The notes: generated from the sequence alone by a model not told the origin. Shown: positions 8,736 through 18,161, counted from the first letter of the stretch. The stretch: 64,000 nucleotides of DNA from JACKII01 sp965222315 (GCA_965222315.1 OZ244951.1:3844001-3908000), one strand, 5' to 3'. A program made the numbers and translations.

Positions 8736-11588
8736 TTACTCCGCAGCTGTTTCGGCAATGCGGTCGCGAGCCTTATGCACGTCAGCCAATTCCCGCTGCC
8801 AGGCCGACGTCCGGTTGGTCGGCCGTACCTGCACCGCCGTCACCTTGTATTCCGGGCAGTTGGTGGCCCAGTCGGAATATTCCGTCGTGATCACGTTCGC
8901 GCCGGTCACCGGGTGGTGGAAGGTGGTGTAGACAACGCCGGGCGGCACCCGGTCGGTTATCTCCGCCGGCAAAGTCGTCTCGCCGATTCGGCTTGCGATC
9001 TTCACGACATCGCCGTCTGCAATACCGCGCTCCTCCGCATCGTGGGGGTGAATTTCCAACACGTCGTGATCATGCCAACGGCTGTTCTCGGTCCGTCTGG
9101 TCTGCGCGCCGACATTGTACTGGCTGAGGATGCGGCCCGTGGTCAGTAGCAGCGGGAAGCGGGCGTTGGAATGCTCCTCGGTTGGCACGAATTCGGTCAG
9201 CATGAAACGCCCTTTGCCTCGCACGAAGCCGTCCACATGCATGATCGGCGCGCCGTTCGGGTGCTGCGCATTTACCGGCCATTGCAGCGAGCCTTCCGCA
9301 TCGAGGCGCGCATGGCTAACGCCGGCGAAGGTCGGGGTCAGCCGCGCGATCTCGTCCATGATCCGGGCCGGGCTGGCGTAGCGCATCGGGTAGCCCATGG
9401 CGTCGGCCAACCGGCAGACCGCCTCCCATTCGCTGAGGCCGGACGCTTCGGGCATCACCGGGCGCACGCGGTTGATGCGCCGCTCCGCATTGGTGAAGGT
9501 ACCGTCTTTCTCCAGAAAGCTCGTGCCGGGGAAGAAAACATGGGCATAGGCCGCCGTCTCGTTCAGGAACAGGTCCTGGACGATCACACACTCCATCGCC
9601 GCCAATGCCGCCTGCACGTGCACCGTGTTCGGGTCGGACTGGGCAATATCCTCGCCCTGCACGAACAGGCCGCGGAAGCTGCCGTCGATGGCGGCGGCGA
9701 ACATGTTCGGGATGCGGAGCCCTGGCTCCGGCAGGATCTCGACGCCCCAGTCGGCCTCGAAGTCAGCGCGGGTATCGGTCTCGCTCACATGGCGGTAGCC
9801 GGGCAGCTCGTGCGGGAAACTGCCCATGTCACAGGAGCCCTGCACGTTGTTCTGGCCACGCAACGGATTGATGCCTACGCCCTCGCGCCCGATATTGCCG
9901 GTCGCCATGGCCAGGTTCGCCATGGCCATGACCATGGTGGAGCCCTGGGAATGCTCTGTCACACCGAGGCCGTAGTAGATCGCGGCGTTGCCGCCGGTGG
10001 CATAGAGCCGGGCGGCGGCGCGCAGGTCTTCCGCCGGAACGCCGATGGCCGGGCCGAGGGTTTCCGGGCTGTTGTGCGCCTCCGCAATGAAACCGCGCCA
10101 GCGGTCGAATTCTTCCGTGTGGCAGCGCTCCGTGACGAACGCTTCGTCCACTAGCCCTTCGGTGACGATGGTGTGGGCGAGCGCGTTCATCAGCGCGACG
10201 TTGGTGCCGGGCCGGAGTTGCAGGTGATGAGCCGCCTCGATGTGCGGCGTGCGCACCAAGTCGATACGGCGGGGGTCGCAAACGATGATCTTCGCCCCCT
10301 CGCGCAGACGCTTCTTCATGCGGGAAGCGAACACCGGGTGCGCATCGGTCGGATTCGCGCCGATCAGCAGGATCACGTCGGCGCTCTCGACCGACTTGAA
10401 GTTCTGCGTGCCGGCGGACGTGCCGAAGGTCTGTTTCAGCCCATAGCCGGTGGGGGAGTGGCAGACGCGGGCGCAGGTATCCACATTGTTGTTGCCGAAG
10501 GCCGCCCGGATCATCTTCTGGACGACATAGACTTCCTCATTCGTACAGCGGGACGAGGTGATGCCGCCGATGGCTGCCTTACCGTGCTTTGCCTGAATGG
10601 CCTTGAGCCGGTCGCCGGCGAACGAGATGGCCTCGTCCCACGAGACCGGTTGCCAGGCGTCGGTTGTCTTCTCCCGGATCATGGGCGTGGTGATACGATC
10701 CTTGTGCGTGGCGTAGCCCCAGGCGAAGCGGCCCTTGACACAGGAATGGCCTTCGTTCGCGCCGCCGTCCTTGTAGGGGACCATGCGAACGACCTTCTCA
10801 CCCAGCAATTCCGCCTTGAACGAGCAGCCGACGCCGCAATAGGCGCAGGTGGTCAGCACGGTGCGTTGCGGCGTGCCGTGTTCGACCACGGATTTCTCCT
10901 GGAGCGTCGCGGTCGGGCAGGCCTGGATGCAGGCGCCACAGGAAACGCAGTCGCTGGAAAAGAAATCGTCGGAAGCGATGCCGGGCGAGACGCGACTTTC
11001 GAACCCGCGGCCCTCGATGGTGAGGGCGAAGGTGCCCTGCACTTCCTCGCAAGCGCGCACGCAGCGGGAGCAGACGATGCACTTCGACGGGTCGTACTGG
11101 AAATAGGGGTTGGAGACATCGACCGGTGCCGCGTGGGTGGCATCGAAATGGTTCTCGCCCGCCATGCCGTAGCGTACCTCGCGCAGGCCGACTTCACCCG
11201 CCGTGTCCTGCAACTCGCAATCGCCGTTTGCCGAGCAGGTCAGGCAATCGAGCGGGTGGTCGGAGATGTAGAGTTCCATCACGCCGCGCCGCAGTTTGGC
11301 GAGGCGCTCATTCTGGGTCGTGACCCGCATCCCGGCCGCCACCGGCGTGGTGCAGGAGGCGGGCGTGCCCTTCACGCCCTCGATCTCCACCAGGCACATG
11401 CGGCAGGAGCCCCAAGCCTCCAGGCTGTCGGTGGAGCAAAGCTTCGGCACCTTGCGGTCGGCGAGCGAGGCGGCGCGCATAACCGAAGAACCGGCGGGCA
11501 CGGTGATTTCCGCGCCGTCGATGCAGAGGGTGACGGGTTCGCCTTCTTGCGCGGGCGTACCGTGGTCGGGTTCGCGGAGAATGGTCAT
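8736..11588 (-). CDS. fdsA: NAD-dependent formate dehydrogenase catalytic alpha subunit
   Basis: 950 residues, cytoplasmic molybdenum enzyme oxidising formate to CO2. Cofactor ligands can be read in order: [2Fe-2S] Cys51, 62, 65, 79; His111 with Cys115, 118, 124 for a NuoG-like [4Fe-4S]; two ferredoxin clusters at Cys170/173/176/180 and 214/217/220/224; and the MGD-domain cluster Cys248/251/255/283. Cys376 in RVCHSPTG is the molybdenum ligand, so this is the Cys and not the selenocysteine form. The C-terminus carries the molydopterin dinucleotide-binding domain (TTGRILSQYNVGAQTRRT). The gene lies 12 bases after fdsB. Together with FdsB and FdsG it feeds electrons to NAD+. Confidence 0.96.
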   Translation of the reverse strand: MTILREPDHGTPAQEGEPVTLCIDGAEITVPAGSSVMRAASLADRKVPKLCSTDSLEAWGSCRMCLVEIEGVKGTPASCTTPVAAGMRVTTQNERLAKLRRGVMELYISDHPLDCLTCSANGDCELQDTAGEVGLREVRYGMAGENHFDATHAAPVDVSNPYFQYDPSKCIVCSRCVRACEEVQGTFALTIEGRGFESRVSPGIASDDFFSSDCVSCGACIQACPTATLQEKSVVEHGTPQRTVLTTCAYCGVGCSFKAELLGEKVVRMVPYKDGGANEGHSCVKGRFAWGYATHKDRITTPMIREKTTDAWQPVSWDEAISFAGDRLKAIQAKHGKAAIGGITSSRCTNEEVYVVQKMIRAAFGNNNVDTCARVCHSPTGYGLKQTFGTSAGTQNFKSVESADVILLIGANPTDAHPVFASRMKKRLREGAKIIVCDPRRIDLVRTPHIEAAHHLQLRPGTNVALMNALAHTIVTEGLVDEAFVTERCHTEEFDRWRGFIAEAHNSPETLGPAIGVPAEDLRAAARLYATGGNAAIYYGLGVTEHSQGSTMVMAMANLAMATGNIGREGVGINPLRGQNNVQGSCDMGSFPHELPGYRHVSETDTRADFEADWGVEILPEPGLRIPNMFAAAIDGSFRGLFVQGEDIAQSDPNTVHVQAALAAMECVIVQDLFLNETAAYAHVFFPGTSFLEKDGTFTNAERRINRVRPVMPEASGLSEWEAVCRLADAMGYPMRYASPARIMDEIARLTPTFAGVSHARLDAEGSLQWPVNAQHPNGAPIMHVDGFVRGKGRFMLTEFVPTEEHSNARFPLLLTTGRILSQYNVGAQTRRTENSRWHDHDVLEIHPHDAEERGIADGDVVKIASRIGETTLPAEITDRVPPGVVYTTFHHPVTGANVITTEYSDWATNCPEYKVTAVQVRPTNRTSAWQRELADVHKARDRIAETAAE

Positions 11589-11600
11589 CGGTCTTCTCCT

Positions 11601-13157
11601 CTATTCCGCGGCCTGGGTTGCGGGCTCACGGTCAAAGTCTTCCGGGAACAGGCGGATGGCGGAGAGCACCGGAGCGGGCGTCAGGCCGCCCATGGCGCAG
11701 AGCGAACCGTCGCGCATCAACTCGCCCAGATCTTCGATTAGGGCGATGTTGGCGGCAACGTCCTCGCCACGGATGATCTTTTCCACCGTTTCCTTGCCCC
11801 GCACCGCACCCAAGCGGCAGGGGGTGCACTTGCCGCAGCTTTCGATGGCGCAGAATTCGAAGGCGAAACGGGCCATTTCCGCCATGTCCACGGTGTCGTC
11901 AAACGCGACCACGCCGCCGTGGCCCAGCATCAACCCCTCGGCGGAAAGCGTTTCGTAATCCATGGCGAGGTCCAACTGATCGCCGGCCGCATAGGCCCCA
12001 AGCGGCCCGCCCAGTTGCAGAGCGCGCAGCGGCCGGCCGGTGGCGGTGCCGCCGCCGAAATCCTCGACCAGTTCGCGGAGGGAAACACCGAATGCCTTCT
12101 CCACCAGCCCTCCGCGCTTGATATTGCCCGCCAGTTGGAACGCCTGGGTGCCGAGCGAGCGGCCCTGGCCAAAGCTTTTGTAATATTCCGCGCCCTTGGC
12201 GAGAATCGTCGGCACGGCGGCTAAGGTCAGGACATTGTGCACCAGGGTCGGCTGGCCGAATGCGCCAGCGATTGCCGGGATTGGTGGCTTGGCGCGGGCA
12301 GTGCCCCGCTTGCCTTCGATCGAGTTCAGCATCGCGCTTTCTTCGCCGCAAATATAGGCCCCGGCCCCGCGGCGGATGACGACGCGGAATGGCTTGCCGG
12401 AGCCCCCGACATTTCCGCCAAGCCAGCCCGCTGCCTCGAATAAGGCGACGGCGTCGCGCATGGTGGCGATTGCGTCTGGATACTCGGAGCGGATGTAGAG
12501 GATTCCCTCCTCCGCGCCGGTCGCGAGACCGGCAATCGCCATGCCTTCCAGCAGTGCGAAGGGGTCGGCCTCCATCAGCAGACGGTCGGCAAAGGTGCCG
12601 CTATCGCCCTCGTCGGCATTGCAGGCGATGTATTTGGTATCGGACGGTTGATCGAGGACGGTCTGCCACTTGATGCCGGCAGGGAAACCCGCCCCGCCGC
12701 GGCCGCGCAGCCCGGACTCCAGCACTTGCTCGCAGATCGCGGCGGGTTGCATGGTGAGTGCCGCCCGCAGGCCAGCCAGCCCCCCGTTCGCCTGATACGC
12801 GGCGAGGTCCAGGGGATCGGAGAGCCCGGCGCGGGCGAAGGTCAGGCGCTCCTGGTTCTTCAAATAGGGGATTTCTTCGGTCAAGCCGAGCGAGAGCGGG
12901 TGTGTGCTGCCTGAAAGGAACCCAGCCTCGAACAGTTCCGCCACGTCTGAAGGCGCAACCGGACCGAAGGCTACACGGCCTTCGACAGTCTCCACCTCCA
13001 CTAGCGGCTCCAGCCAGAACAGGCCGCGGGAGCCGTTGCGCACCAACTCGATAGCTTGGCCTCGGGCGGCCGCCTGGTTGGCGATGGCTTCAGCCACCGC
13101 CTCAGCGCCGACCGAGCGGGCGGCTGAGTCCATTGGTACGAATACGCGAATGCTCAT
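11601..13157 (-). CDS. fdsB: formate dehydrogenase beta subunit (NuoF-like)
   Basis: 518 residues. The N-terminal about 100 residues are a thioredoxin-like NuoE-type domain that has lost its cluster cysteines, as in other FdsB proteins. The NuoF part follows: GLRGRGGAGFPAGIKW for FMN, CNADEGDSGTFADRLLMEADP for NADH, and ESCGKCTPCRLG with a distal Cys for a [4Fe-4S] cluster. It passes electrons from FdsA to NAD+. The start overlaps the fdsG stop by four bases (13154-13157). Confidence 0.95.
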   Translation of the reverse strand: MSIRVFVPMDSAARSVGAEAVAEAIANQAAARGQAIELVRNGSRGLFWLEPLVEVETVEGRVAFGPVAPSDVAELFEAGFLSGSTHPLSLGLTEEIPYLKNQERLTFARAGLSDPLDLAAYQANGGLAGLRAALTMQPAAICEQVLESGLRGRGGAGFPAGIKWQTVLDQPSDTKYIACNADEGDSGTFADRLLMEADPFALLEGMAIAGLATGAEEGILYIRSEYPDAIATMRDAVALFEAAGWLGGNVGGSGKPFRVVIRRGAGAYICGEESAMLNSIEGKRGTARAKPPIPAIAGAFGQPTLVHNVLTLAAVPTILAKGAEYYKSFGQGRSLGTQAFQLAGNIKRGGLVEKAFGVSLRELVEDFGGGTATGRPLRALQLGGPLGAYAAGDQLDLAMDYETLSAEGLMLGHGGVVAFDDTVDMAEMARFAFEFCAIESCGKCTPCRLGAVRGKETVEKIIRGEDVAANIALIEDLGELMRDGSLCAMGGLTPAPVLSAIRLFPEDFDREPATQAAE

Positions 13158-13600
13158 GGCTCTGCCTCCACTGCCGCGTCGGCGAATTGCGCCAATTCTG
13201 CAGCGGTTACACGGCCTACCAGTTGGTTATCGATCATGGCCGCTGGCGCCAGGGCGCAATTGCCCAGACAATAGACCGGCTGCACGGTCAGGCCCGGAAC
13301 ATCGCGCAGACCAGCCGCCAGCGCATTCGCCCCCATGGCCTGGCATGCCTCTGCCTGACAGAGCTTCACCACCGCGCCTTCCGCAGGCGCAGACCGGAAA
13401 TCATGGTAAAAACTCACCACGCCGTGCACTTCGGCCCGGGCGATATTCAGGCTGTTGGCTATGGCGGGCAGGGCAGCTTCCGGCACAAAGCCCACCGCTT
13501 CCTGCACGTCGTGAAGGATTTCAATCAACAGCGCCGGATCGTTGCCGTAACGGGCACAGATCGCCATGGCCAGATCATCGGGGTTGGCCCCAGATTGCAT
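13154..13600 (-). CDS. fdsG: formate dehydrogenase gamma subunit (NuoE-like)
   Basis: 148 residues, first gene of the operon. It has a helical N-terminus (LLIEILHDVQEAVGFVPEAALPAIA) and a thioredoxin-like [2Fe-2S] domain with cysteines in CQAEACQAMGA and CLGNCALAP, the spacing of NuoE. It should accept electrons within the FdsABG complex. The 13601-13740 stretch upstream is AT-richer than its surroundings and probably holds the operon promoter; it is insulated from the upstream thiolase by the hairpin at 13741-13781. Confidence 0.93.
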   Translation of the reverse strand: MQSGANPDDLAMAICARYGNDPALLIEILHDVQEAVGFVPEAALPAIANSLNIARAEVHGVVSFYHDFRSAPAEGAVVKLCQAEACQAMGANALAAGLRDVPGLTVQPVYCLGNCALAPAAMIDNQLVGRVTAAELAQFADAAVEAEP

Positions 13601-13740
13601 GCCGCCATCTCACCTTCTCAGACGGGCGCATTTTCCTACTATCGAATCATACAGATGATCGTCTTGTGCGAAACACGTAAATATACTGATCCCGCGGTTT
13701 TGATCGCACGCGGGCTTTTGGGAATTGTAACCTGAAACCA

Positions 13741-13781
13741 AAAGGCCCCTGCCCTGGCGGCAAAAACCAAGAGCAGGGGCC
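13741..13781 (-). terminator. rho-independent terminator of the thiolase gene
   Basis: A perfect 9-bp stem GGCCCCTGC/GCAGGGGCC (arms 13744-13752 and 13773-13781) with a 20-base loop. Read on the minus strand it is followed by TTTTGGTTTC. It lies 26 bases after the thiolase stop and before the fds promoter region. Confidence 0.75.
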
Positions 13782-13806
13782 AAAATCGCCGGAGCGTTGG
13801 AGCGGT

Positions 13807-15015
13807 TTACTGCACCCGCTCGATAACCGTTGCGATGCCCTGGCCGACGCCGATGCACATGGTGCAGAGGGCGTAGCGGGCCTGGCGCTGCTCCAGTTCG
13901 TACATCGCGGTGGTGATCAGCCGCGCGCCGGACATGCCAAGCGGATGGCCGAGCGCGATGGCGCCGCCGTTCGGGTTCACGCGGCTGTCGTCGTCTGCCA
14001 CACCCAGCTGACGCAGCACCGCAAGGCCCTGGGCGGCAAATGCCTCGTTCAGTTCGATCACGTCCATGTCGTTGATCGAAAGCCCCAGGCGGTCCAACAG
14101 CTTCTGCGACGCCGGGGCCGGACCAATGCCCATGATGCGCGGCGGCACACCGGCCGTCGCCATGCCCAGCACGCGGGCGCGGGGGGTCAGGCCATATTTT
14201 TCGGCACCGGCAGCAGACGCCAGCACCGCCGCGCAAGCGCCATCATTCACGCCGGAGGCATTTCCGGCGGTCACCGTGCCCGGATTGCGGAAGGGCGTCG
14301 GCAGCTTGGCGAGGCCTTCCATGGTGGTGCCCTCGCGCGGATGTTCGTCGGTATCGACCACAATCGGATCGCCGCGGCGTTGCTTGATCGAGACCGGCAC
14401 AATTTCCATGGCCAGGCGCCCATTCTTCTGCGCCGCAACCGCGTTCATCTGGCTGCGATAGGCCATGGCGTCCTGGTCTTCGCGGGTGACCTGGAATTCC
14501 TCGGCGACGTTCTCGCCCGTCTCCGGCATGCTGTCGATGCCGTACTGGGCCTTCATGACCGGATTGACAAAGCGCCAGCCGATGGTGGTGTCTTCCATCT
14601 TTGCGGCCCGGCTGAACGCGCTGTCGGCCTTACCCATGACGAAGGGAGCACGGCTCATGCTTTCGACGCCGCCGCCGATGCAGAGGTCAGCCTCGCCCGT
14701 TTTGATCGCGCGGGCGACCGAGCCTATGGCGTCCATACCGGAGCCGCACAGGCGGTTGACGGTGTTGGAAGGCGCGCTGTCCGGCAGACCGGCCAGCAGG
14801 GCCGCCATGCGGCCGACATTGCGATTGTCCTCGCCCGCCTGGTTGGCGCAACCATAGGACATGTCGTCGATCTTGCTCCAATCGACACCCGGATTGCGCT
14901 CCATCAGCGCCTTGATCGGGATCGCGCCAAGGTCGTCTGTGCGGACCGCGGCTAGCGAGCCGGCATAGCGGCCGATGGGTGTGCGAATGGCGTCGCAGAT
15001 AAAGGCGTCTGTCAT
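13807..15015 (-). CDS. acetyl-CoA acyltransferase, 3-oxoadipyl-CoA thiolase-like
   Basis: 402 residues, a full-length class II thiolase. The acyl-enzyme cysteine is in NRLCGSGMDAI (about residue 90), the His is in GGAIALGHPLGMSGARL and the second Cys in ALCTMCIGVGQGIA. The start MTDAFICDAIRTPIGRYAGSLA and the overall sequence are closest to PcaF/PaaE-type 3-oxoadipyl-CoA thiolases, the last step of the beta-ketoadipate pathway; a general beta-ketothiolase role cannot be excluded. GGAG lies upstream of the ATG. It is monocistronic by the strong hairpin downstream. Confidence 0.85.
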   Translation of the reverse strand: MTDAFICDAIRTPIGRYAGSLAAVRTDDLGAIPIKALMERNPGVDWSKIDDMSYGCANQAGEDNRNVGRMAALLAGLPDSAPSNTVNRLCGSGMDAIGSVARAIKTGEADLCIGGGVESMSRAPFVMGKADSAFSRAAKMEDTTIGWRFVNPVMKAQYGIDSMPETGENVAEEFQVTREDQDAMAYRSQMNAVAAQKNGRLAMEIVPVSIKQRRGDPIVVDTDEHPREGTTMEGLAKLPTPFRNPGTVTAGNASGVNDGACAAVLASAAGAEKYGLTPRARVLGMATAGVPPRIMGIGPAPASQKLLDRLGLSINDMDVIELNEAFAAQGLAVLRQLGVADDDSRVNPNGGAIALGHPLGMSGARLITTAMYELEQRQARYALCTMCIGVGQGIATVIERVQ

Positions 15016-15085
15016 ATTGGCGTTTCTCCGGTTTTGAGAGGAATTCTGACTCTCACTTTAACATGTCGAGCCGCGTGCGCACGGA

Positions 15086-15131
15086 TTTTTGAGGCCGCAG
15101 CCGACCAGCTTTTTGAGGCCGCAGCCGACCA
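15086..15131. repeat. 24-bp tandem repeat, two copies
   Basis: Two direct copies of a 24-bp unit, identical over 22 bases, beginning TTTTTGAGGCCGCAGC at 15086 and 15110. They lie in the gap between the thiolase start (15015) and the acyl-CoA dehydrogenase stop (15150). The period is a multiple of three, but no supported gene reads through it. Probably a recent slippage duplication. Confidence 0.8.
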
Positions 15132-15149
15132 ACGCCATGAGCCGGCGTC

Positions 15150-16301
15150 TCACGGCAGCAAATCATTGTCGCCCATGCTACGGGAGATCAGGTTGCGCTG
15201 CACGTCGCTTGTGCCCTCGCCGAACAGGTAGACCAGCGCGTCGCGGTGGTGCATGCCGACCGAGTATTCCCGCATGATGCTGGCCCCGCCCAGCACACGC
15301 ATCGCCCCCTCCGTCACCCGCAGCGCCGCCTCGCTGGCGAACAGTTTGATTTTCGCGGCAGCGGCATGATCGATCGTGCCCTGATCGACCTTCCACGCGC
15401 CGTGATAGACCATCAAATGGGCCGCTTCGATGTCGGTAATCATATCCGCCAACCGATGAGCGACGGCCTGGTATTCCAGGATCGGTTTGCCCGCTACGAT
15501 GCGGGTTCGGGCGTATTCGAGCGCTTCCTGGTAAGCGCCCTTGGCTACCCCCAATACGGAGGCTGCCACACCGACCCGGTTTTCGGTCAACGAGTCTAGA
15601 ATGACCGGATAGGTCCCTTCCTGCCCGCCGAGCAGATGGTCGTCCGGCACGAACAGGTCTTCGATATAGATCAGGCCGGTTTCAGATCCCTTCAGCCCCT
15701 CCTTCTTCAAGTGGCTGATCTGCACTGCCGGGTCCGGCAACGGCACAATGAACAGGCTGATCGCGCTGGGCTTCAGTTCGGGTGCCGTGCGCGCCGCCAG
15801 CATCATGAAGTCCGCCATGGGCGAATTGGTAATGTAGAGCTTGGAGCCGTTGAGGCGGTAGCCGCCTTCGACCTTCTCCGCCCGCGTCTTCATCGCCCGG
15901 ATGTTGGAGCCGCCATCGGGCTCACTCAGGCCGAAACAGGCGACCTTGTCGCCAGCGATCGCCGGGCGAAGATAGCGCTGCTTCTGCATGTCTGTGCCAG
16001 CGCGCCATATCGGCCAGATGCCAAGGTGGGAATGGGCGGAATAGGCTCCACAGAAAGCCTGGCTGATCCGGCCAAGTTCTTCCCGAATAATACAGTCGGA
16101 TACCTTGTCCATGCCGACGCCGCCATCCTCCTCGGGATAGCGGGCGCCGATCATGCCCAGTTCGCCCCAGCGCCTGAACAGATGCGGCGGGAAGCGCTCG
16201 GCGTCGTCAGCCGCCTGCACCAGCGGCCGCATTTCGCCTTCTGTGTGGCGGCGTACTGTCTCGCGCAATTGGATGTGTTCCGGGGAAAAAGCGAAGTCCA
16301 T
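15150..16301 (-). CDS. acyl-CoA dehydrogenase
   Basis: 383 residues from the ATG at 16301 (MDFAFSPEHIQLRETVRRH), the usual start for the family; the frame is open upstream to 16424 but adds a Cys/His/Pro-rich tail unlike the family. It shows CFGLSEPDGGSNIRAM (FAD-binding first signature), YITNSPMADFMMLAA, and a C-terminal GEGTSDVQRNLISR with the catalytic Glu in the EGT motif. The helix-G position has LTENRVGVAA, so the base is the C-terminal one. It oxidises an acyl-CoA to the enoyl-CoA and passes electrons to ETF; substrate unknown. It lies upstream of the thiolase on the same strand with a 134-base gap. Confidence 0.9.
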   Translation of the reverse strand: MDFAFSPEHIQLRETVRRHTEGEMRPLVQAADDAERFPPHLFRRWGELGMIGARYPEEDGGVGMDKVSDCIIREELGRISQAFCGAYSAHSHLGIWPIWRAGTDMQKQRYLRPAIAGDKVACFGLSEPDGGSNIRAMKTRAEKVEGGYRLNGSKLYITNSPMADFMMLAARTAPELKPSAISLFIVPLPDPAVQISHLKKEGLKGSETGLIYIEDLFVPDDHLLGGQEGTYPVILDSLTENRVGVAASVLGVAKGAYQEALEYARTRIVAGKPILEYQAVAHRLADMITDIEAAHLMVYHGAWKVDQGTIDHAAAAKIKLFASEAALRVTEGAMRVLGGASIMREYSVGMHHRDALVYLFGEGTSDVQRNLISRSMGDNDLLP

Positions 16302-16573
16302 GGGGCGCTGCAACCTTTGCGTTATCGGGCGGACAAACCCTGTCCTGTTCGGGTGGCAATGACAAGGCGGAAGCCGCCCGCTTACATGCCACATACCCCT
16401 GAAAACGTGGCGCGATTTTGGCACCTAGTCGCTTACACTTCGATGTCCGTTTTTGGTTTTCCGATTACACAAGACGCCAAGGGTGCCTGCTGCGTAGGTT
16501 GTTTCCGGTGGCTGGTGAGAGCGATGAAACATCAGCTCCTATGTGTCGTGCGAACACTAACAAGGAGATTGAA

Positions 16574-17434
16574 ATGACCAAGGTTGGACTTTTATGTACT
16601 GCAGCGCTGATCGTCGGCGCGTCGTCTGCTCAAGCGCTAAATCTAGGGGTGCCTGGATTTTCTGGCTATAGTGTATTGAGCAATCCGTGCCCGCTTTGCG
16701 ACTCGCTTGTTAACTTTTCAGTCTATCAGAATGTTGACGGAGACTGGACGGACGACCCTTACTTCTCTGGCGTCAGCCAGAATGGCCTCGCAGACGTCGA
16801 TGGTCAGTGGGGAAGCTCGATCGATAGCAGCGCCGGATACGTCTATATGTACCAGCCGGTCAATCTGGACAACAACAACCCGCCGGATAACCCGCTGATT
16901 AACTTTGGCGTAACCATGCACGCGGACCGGTTGGCCAATGTGACCAGCGCCGGCTATTTCGGCGGCGTGTTCCTCGGCGAGATCGGCCAGACCGTCGATG
17001 CAAACCCGCATTTCGATGTCGATGATATCGACTTGCTCACCTACGTGCCGGATGTTGCCGGTGACCGCACACCGAACCGCGCCAACGAAGGAACCGTGGG
17101 TCTGACCGCAACGACCACGCCGATTGTTGCGCCGACTTCAGTGTTCAGCGGGAATCTGATCTCGAACGCCGGCGCGGGCTTCGGGCCAACGCCTGGCATC
17201 ACGTTCCTGTACGGCGATACAATCCCGACAAACGTCAGTTCTTCGACGGTCTTCCTGACCAGCAACCAGCGTCCCGGCTATGAGTGGTCCGAGACCGAGT
17301 CGATCGGCGGCTCCGGCGCTGTCGGCGATATTCCGGCGCCGGTCCCGGTTCCCGCTGGTGCGGTATTGCTTGGCTCCGGCATTGTGATCGCCGGTCTGTA
17401 CCGCCGCTTCGCATTCCCCAAAACTGCGGTCTAA
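16574..17434 (+). CDS. VPLPA/PEP-CTERM-type exported protein
   Basis: 286 residues from the ATG at 16574, preceded by AAGGAGA (16562-16568); the longer open frame upstream lacks these signals. N-terminal signal peptide (MTKVGLLCTAALIVGASSAQA). The C-terminus is a sorting signal: proline-rich PAPVPVPAGAVLLGSG, a hydrophobic segment and a basic RRF cluster, as in VPLPA/PEP-CTERM proteins handled by exosortase/archaeosortase systems. The body is Gly/Asn/Thr-rich and of unknown function. No exosortase gene is in the window. Followed by a strong terminator. Confidence 0.8.
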   Translation: MTKVGLLCTAALIVGASSAQALNLGVPGFSGYSVLSNPCPLCDSLVNFSVYQNVDGDWTDDPYFSGVSQNGLADVDGQWGSSIDSSAGYVYMYQPVNLDNNNPPDNPLINFGVTMHADRLANVTSAGYFGGVFLGEIGQTVDANPHFDVDDIDLLTYVPDVAGDRTPNRANEGTVGLTATTTPIVAPTSVFSGNLISNAGAGFGPTPGITFLYGDTIPTNVSSSTVFLTSNQRPGYEWSETESIGGSGAVGDIPAPVPVPAGAVLLGSGIVIAGLYRRFAFPKTAV

Positions 17435-17470
17435 TCCCTACCCGCCCTTTCAAAACCGCAGTTAAACTAA

Positions 17471-17504
17471 GAGGCCGCCACCATAGGTGACGGCCTCCTT
17501 TTTT
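17471..17504 (+). terminator. rho-independent terminator
   Basis: Stem GAGGCCG/CGGCCTC, one C-A mismatch, then CACC/GGTG closing an ATA loop, followed by CTTTTTT. It ends the VPLPA-protein transcript 36 bases after the stop. Confidence 0.9.
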
Positions 17505-17545
17505 GGGGACGCTTGGCTTGTCAACGTTGGCCGTTCAATCCCTTT

Positions 17546-18058
17546 TCACCCTGAGACGTGGATATTGTCCGGATCGTTGAGCATCATCACGGCGCGGCGC
17601 AACGCAGTTACCGCTTCTTCCAGCTCCACCAAGCTCGCATAGATTTGTTCCTTGTGATGGTTTTTGTGGCAATGACATTCATCGCATATTTCTGATTGCA
17701 GGACTGCTTCAGAAACCATCCCAGCCGCGGCCCCGGTCGCAAGCGCCAAGCGGCAGATCGAAGGATCTTCGCAGTTTCGGCTGTAGTCCGCCGGCTTTTC
17801 CTCAAGATTGATTTGATAGGTCATCAACAATGGCGGCTTGTGCCCCGCTTGGATGCATGCGCGGTCAATGGCCATCGCATCCCGCAACGGCACATGATGG
17901 CGCGGGCTATCCGGATCGGCATATTTGCGCAGCAAGGATACAGACTTCCGGTGACCGGTCGCCCATTCTATCGCATCAGCAGCACCTTCAACGCTCAAAT
18001 ACCCGAAGGCTTCACGCAGACCGTGCTCAATCGTTCCAATGTTTACGCTCTTTGTCAC
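17546..18058 (-). CDS. phage CII-like regulatory protein
   Basis: About 170 residues. I chose the GTG at 18058 because GGAGG sits 5 bases upstream (18064-18068); the ATG at 18070 has its purine run directly against it. The segment SVEGAADAIEWATGHRKSVSLLRKYADPDSPRHHVPLRDAMAID looks like the compact HTH of phage CII/CP76-type regulators, where a lookup of clone-size-like plates (L..K..P......L....A) is conserved. The C-terminal half has a Cys/His cluster (CDECHCHKNHH) that could bind metal, then a coiled helix. No other phage gene is nearby. Function is tentative. Confidence 0.55.
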   Translation of the reverse strand: MTKSVNIGTIEHGLREAFGYLSVEGAADAIEWATGHRKSVSLLRKYADPDSPRHHVPLRDAMAIDRACIQAGHKPPLLMTYQINLEEKPADYSRNCEDPSICRLALATGAAAGMVSEAVLQSEICDECHCHKNHHKEQIYASLVELEEAVTALRRAVMMLNDPDNIHVSG

Positions 18059-18147
18059 AGAAACCTCCATCCCCTCCCAGGAGCACCACCAATTCCGGAA
18101 GCACATTGTTTAATCTTGGAAAATAACATTCGAATTCATTCTTTGAA

Positions 18148-18161
18148 TTGATTTGGGTCAA
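18148..18161. promoter_or_regulatory. FNR/CRP-family-like operator
   Basis: TTGAT-TTGG-GTCAA matches nine of ten consensus positions of the FNR box TTGAT-N4-ATCAA. It lies in the divergent gap between the CII-like gene and the TPP-enzyme gene, about 135 bases before the ATG at 18296. Confidence 0.45.

Noticed and set aside
8736..11588. Selenocysteine-type formate dehydrogenase
   Set aside because: Codon 376 encodes Cys in RVCHSPT; there is no in-frame TGA.
10173..11741. 522-residue plus-strand ORF opposite fdsA/fdsB
   Set aside because: It is the antisense of two clear genes, shows low-complexity His/Arg/Gly-rich composition and no family motifs; a shadow of high-G+C coding DNA.
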